Source: Roseiarcus sp050015575 (GTDB lineage Bacteria > Pseudomonadota > Alphaproteobacteria > Rhizobiales > Beijerinckiaceae). Taken from it: a stretch of DNA of 6,431 bases. The notes under the pieces were generated by a model that was not told the DNA's origin, searched no databases, and saw only the letters and a list, made by a program, of their open reading frames with translations. How positions within the stretch are numbered: position 1 is the first letter of the stretch; every line of letters starts with the position of its first letter. The DNA is taken from assembly GCA_050015575.1 (NCBI GenBank), contig JBEKBD010000131.1, positions 1 through 6,431 of the forward strand, read 5' to 3'. Of this stretch, positions 5,727-6,431 are shown piece after piece. The translations under genes were made by a program, and so were the position numbers.

Positions 5727-6146
5727 ATGGTCATGGATTGGAAATTCGTTTTTGCGCTTGTCGGTTCGGCGATCTTCGCCATATTGCCCGCGCGGGCCGA
5801 CTTCCGCTTGTGCAACCTCACCGCTAATCGCGTCAGCGTCGCCTTGGCCTATACCGACGGGCAGAACTGGGTTAGCGAGGGTTGGTGGAACCTCAAGTCC
5901 CAGGATTGCGACACGCTGTTGCGCGGCGCGCTGGCGGCGCAATTTTATTACGTCTACGCGATGGACGAGCGCGGCGGCGAGTGGAAGGGCAAGGCGTTCA
6001 TGTGCACCAGCGACCGCGAATTCAAGATCGAGGGCCGTGAGAATTGTTTCGTGCGCGGCTTCGACCGCACCGGGTTTTTCGAGGTCGACACCGGCAAGGA
6101 AGCCAAGAATTGGACCGTGCAGCTCACCGATCCGGGCAACCCTTGA
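5727..6146 (+). CDS. Exported DUF1036 protein
   Basis: The predicted product is 139 residues of unknown function. A signal peptide is visible: a hydrophobic core at about 7-20 and an ARA site, with predicted cleavage after Ala24. The mature part would be about 115 residues, periplasmic, and matches DUF1036: DFRLCNLTANRVSVALAY at 25-42, GWWNLKSQDCDTLLRG at 52-67, AQFYYVYAMD at 71-80, GGEWKGKAFMCT at 83-94, GFDRTGFFEVDTG at 111-123. Four cysteines (29, 61, 93, 107) could form two disulfides. Start choice is between ATG 5727 and ATG 5733, two codons apart, both with an acceptable signal peptide and neither with a good Shine-Dalgarno. The gene lies 112 nt upstream of pyruvate kinase on the same strand, a neighbourhood I recall as common in Rhizobiales. 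Co-transcription is likely but not shown. Confidence 0.9.
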   Translation: MVMDWKFVFALVGSAIFAILPARADFRLCNLTANRVSVALAYTDGQNWVSEGWWNLKSQDCDTLLRGALAAQFYYVYAMDERGGEWKGKAFMCTSDREFKIEGRENCFVRGFDRTGFFEVDTGKEAKNWTVQLTDPGNP

Positions 6147-6246
6147 GCGTTCCGCCGCTCGATCCTTGCCGCCGGCGTCGCGTCGCCGTGAGACGCGAGT
6201 CGAGAAAGACCCGGCGCGGCGGATTCCTCCGCGACGCAGTATCGAT

Positions 6247-6254
6247 GGAGAGGA
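6247..6254 (+). promoter_or_regulatory. Ribosome binding site of pyk
   Basis: GGAGAGGA lies 4 nt upstream of the TTG at 6259 and decides this unusual start. No in-frame ATG or GTG lies nearby at a usable distance. The G at 6247 also ends an ATG (6245-6247) that opens a five-codon frame whose TGA overlaps the pyk start as TTGA. Confidence 0.65.
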
Positions 6255-6258
6255 CGCT

Positions 6259-6431
6259 TTGATTCGACGTCGACGCCGCATCAAGATCATCGCCACGCTC
6301 GGCCCGGCATCGGCCGATCGGGCGACGGTGGCCGCGCTGTTCGAGGCGGGCGCCGACGTCTTTCGCATCAACATGAGCCACGCCTCGCACGACGCGATGC
6401 GCGAGCAGGTGGCGAGGATTCGTTCGCTCGA
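6259..6431 (+). CDS. pyk: Pyruvate kinase, N-terminal part (3' end cut by window edge)
   Basis: Pyruvate kinase converts phosphoenolpyruvate and ADP to pyruvate and ATP in the last step of glycolysis. Only 57 codons are visible. They give a basic leader IRRRRR, then IKIIATLGPAS at 8-18 and LFEAGADVFRINMSHASHD at 27-45. These are the first two conserved blocks of the family, including Arg36, Asn38 and Ser40, which correspond to the ADP/phosphate- and potassium-site residues at the start of the barrel. The start is read as TTG at 6259 because the family begins a few residues before K-I-x-A-T-L-G-P-A-S and a strong purine-rich ribosome site precedes it. The catalytic lysine and allosteric domain lie outside the window, so isozyme type cannot be judged. 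Confidence 0.94.
   Translation, partial: MIRRRRRIKIIATLGPASADRATVAALFEAGADVFRINMSHASHDAMREQVARIRSL

Noticed and set aside
6213..6233. GCGGA-TTCC-TCCGC hairpin between the DUF1036 gene and pyk
   Set aside because: It has only 5 bp and no T-run. It is too short to call a terminator or attenuator.
5118..6374. 418-codon minus-strand frame across the transporter, DUF1036 and pyk start
   Set aside because: It is antisense to three recognisable plus-strand genes, rich in Arg/Ala/Gly, with no domain motifs.
1..6431. Mobile elements, CRISPR arrays, tRNA/rRNA genes, phage or defence genes
   Set aside because: I saw no direct-repeat arrays, transposase or integrase motifs, or tRNA-like cloverleaf sequences on either strand.

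Overview
This is a GC-rich bacterial window from an alphaproteobacterium, most likely in the Rhizobiales (Hyphomicrobiales). The evidence is gene content and order. A histidine block runs hisB, a DUF2628 membrane-protein gene, hisH, hisA, hisF on one strand. The window also carries the alphaproteobacterial proteins GapR (DUF2312) and DUF1036, the latter next to pyruvate kinase. Genus cannot be fixed from the sequence alone.

Layout. Positions 1-3102, minus strand: the second half of histidine biosynthesis, transcribed right to left as hisB, DUF2628, hisH, hisA, hisF, with hisF cut by the left edge. The last junctions are very tight: DUF2628/hisH are 1 nt apart, hisH/hisA overlap by 4 nt and hisA/hisF by 8 nt. 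These genes supply IGP dehydratase (HisB), the two subunits of IGP synthase (HisH glutaminase, HisF cyclase) and the isomerase (HisA) that makes the HisF substrate. Positions 3103-3547 hold no convincing gene, only an AT-rich patch and an imperfect hairpin. Positions 3548-4554, minus strand: a 2-oxoglutarate/Fe(II) oxygenase of unknown substrate downstream of gapR, separated by 41 nt and probably co-transcribed. Positions 4555-4751 are a divergent intergenic region. Positions 4752-5636, plus strand: an EamA/DMT-family transporter with about ten membrane segments, followed by a strong GC hairpin and a candidate sigma-70-type promoter. Positions 5727-6431, plus strand: an exported DUF1036 protein and then the N-terminal part of pyruvate kinase, which appears to use a TTG start.

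Most of the window is ordinary core genome, and I found no sign of a mobile element, CRISPR array, tRNA/rRNA gene or new defence-type system. The points most worth a second look are the uncharacterised membrane protein inside the his cluster with its displaced Shine-Dalgarno sequence, the gapR/2OG-oxygenase pairing, and the 445-nt gap upstream of hisB.
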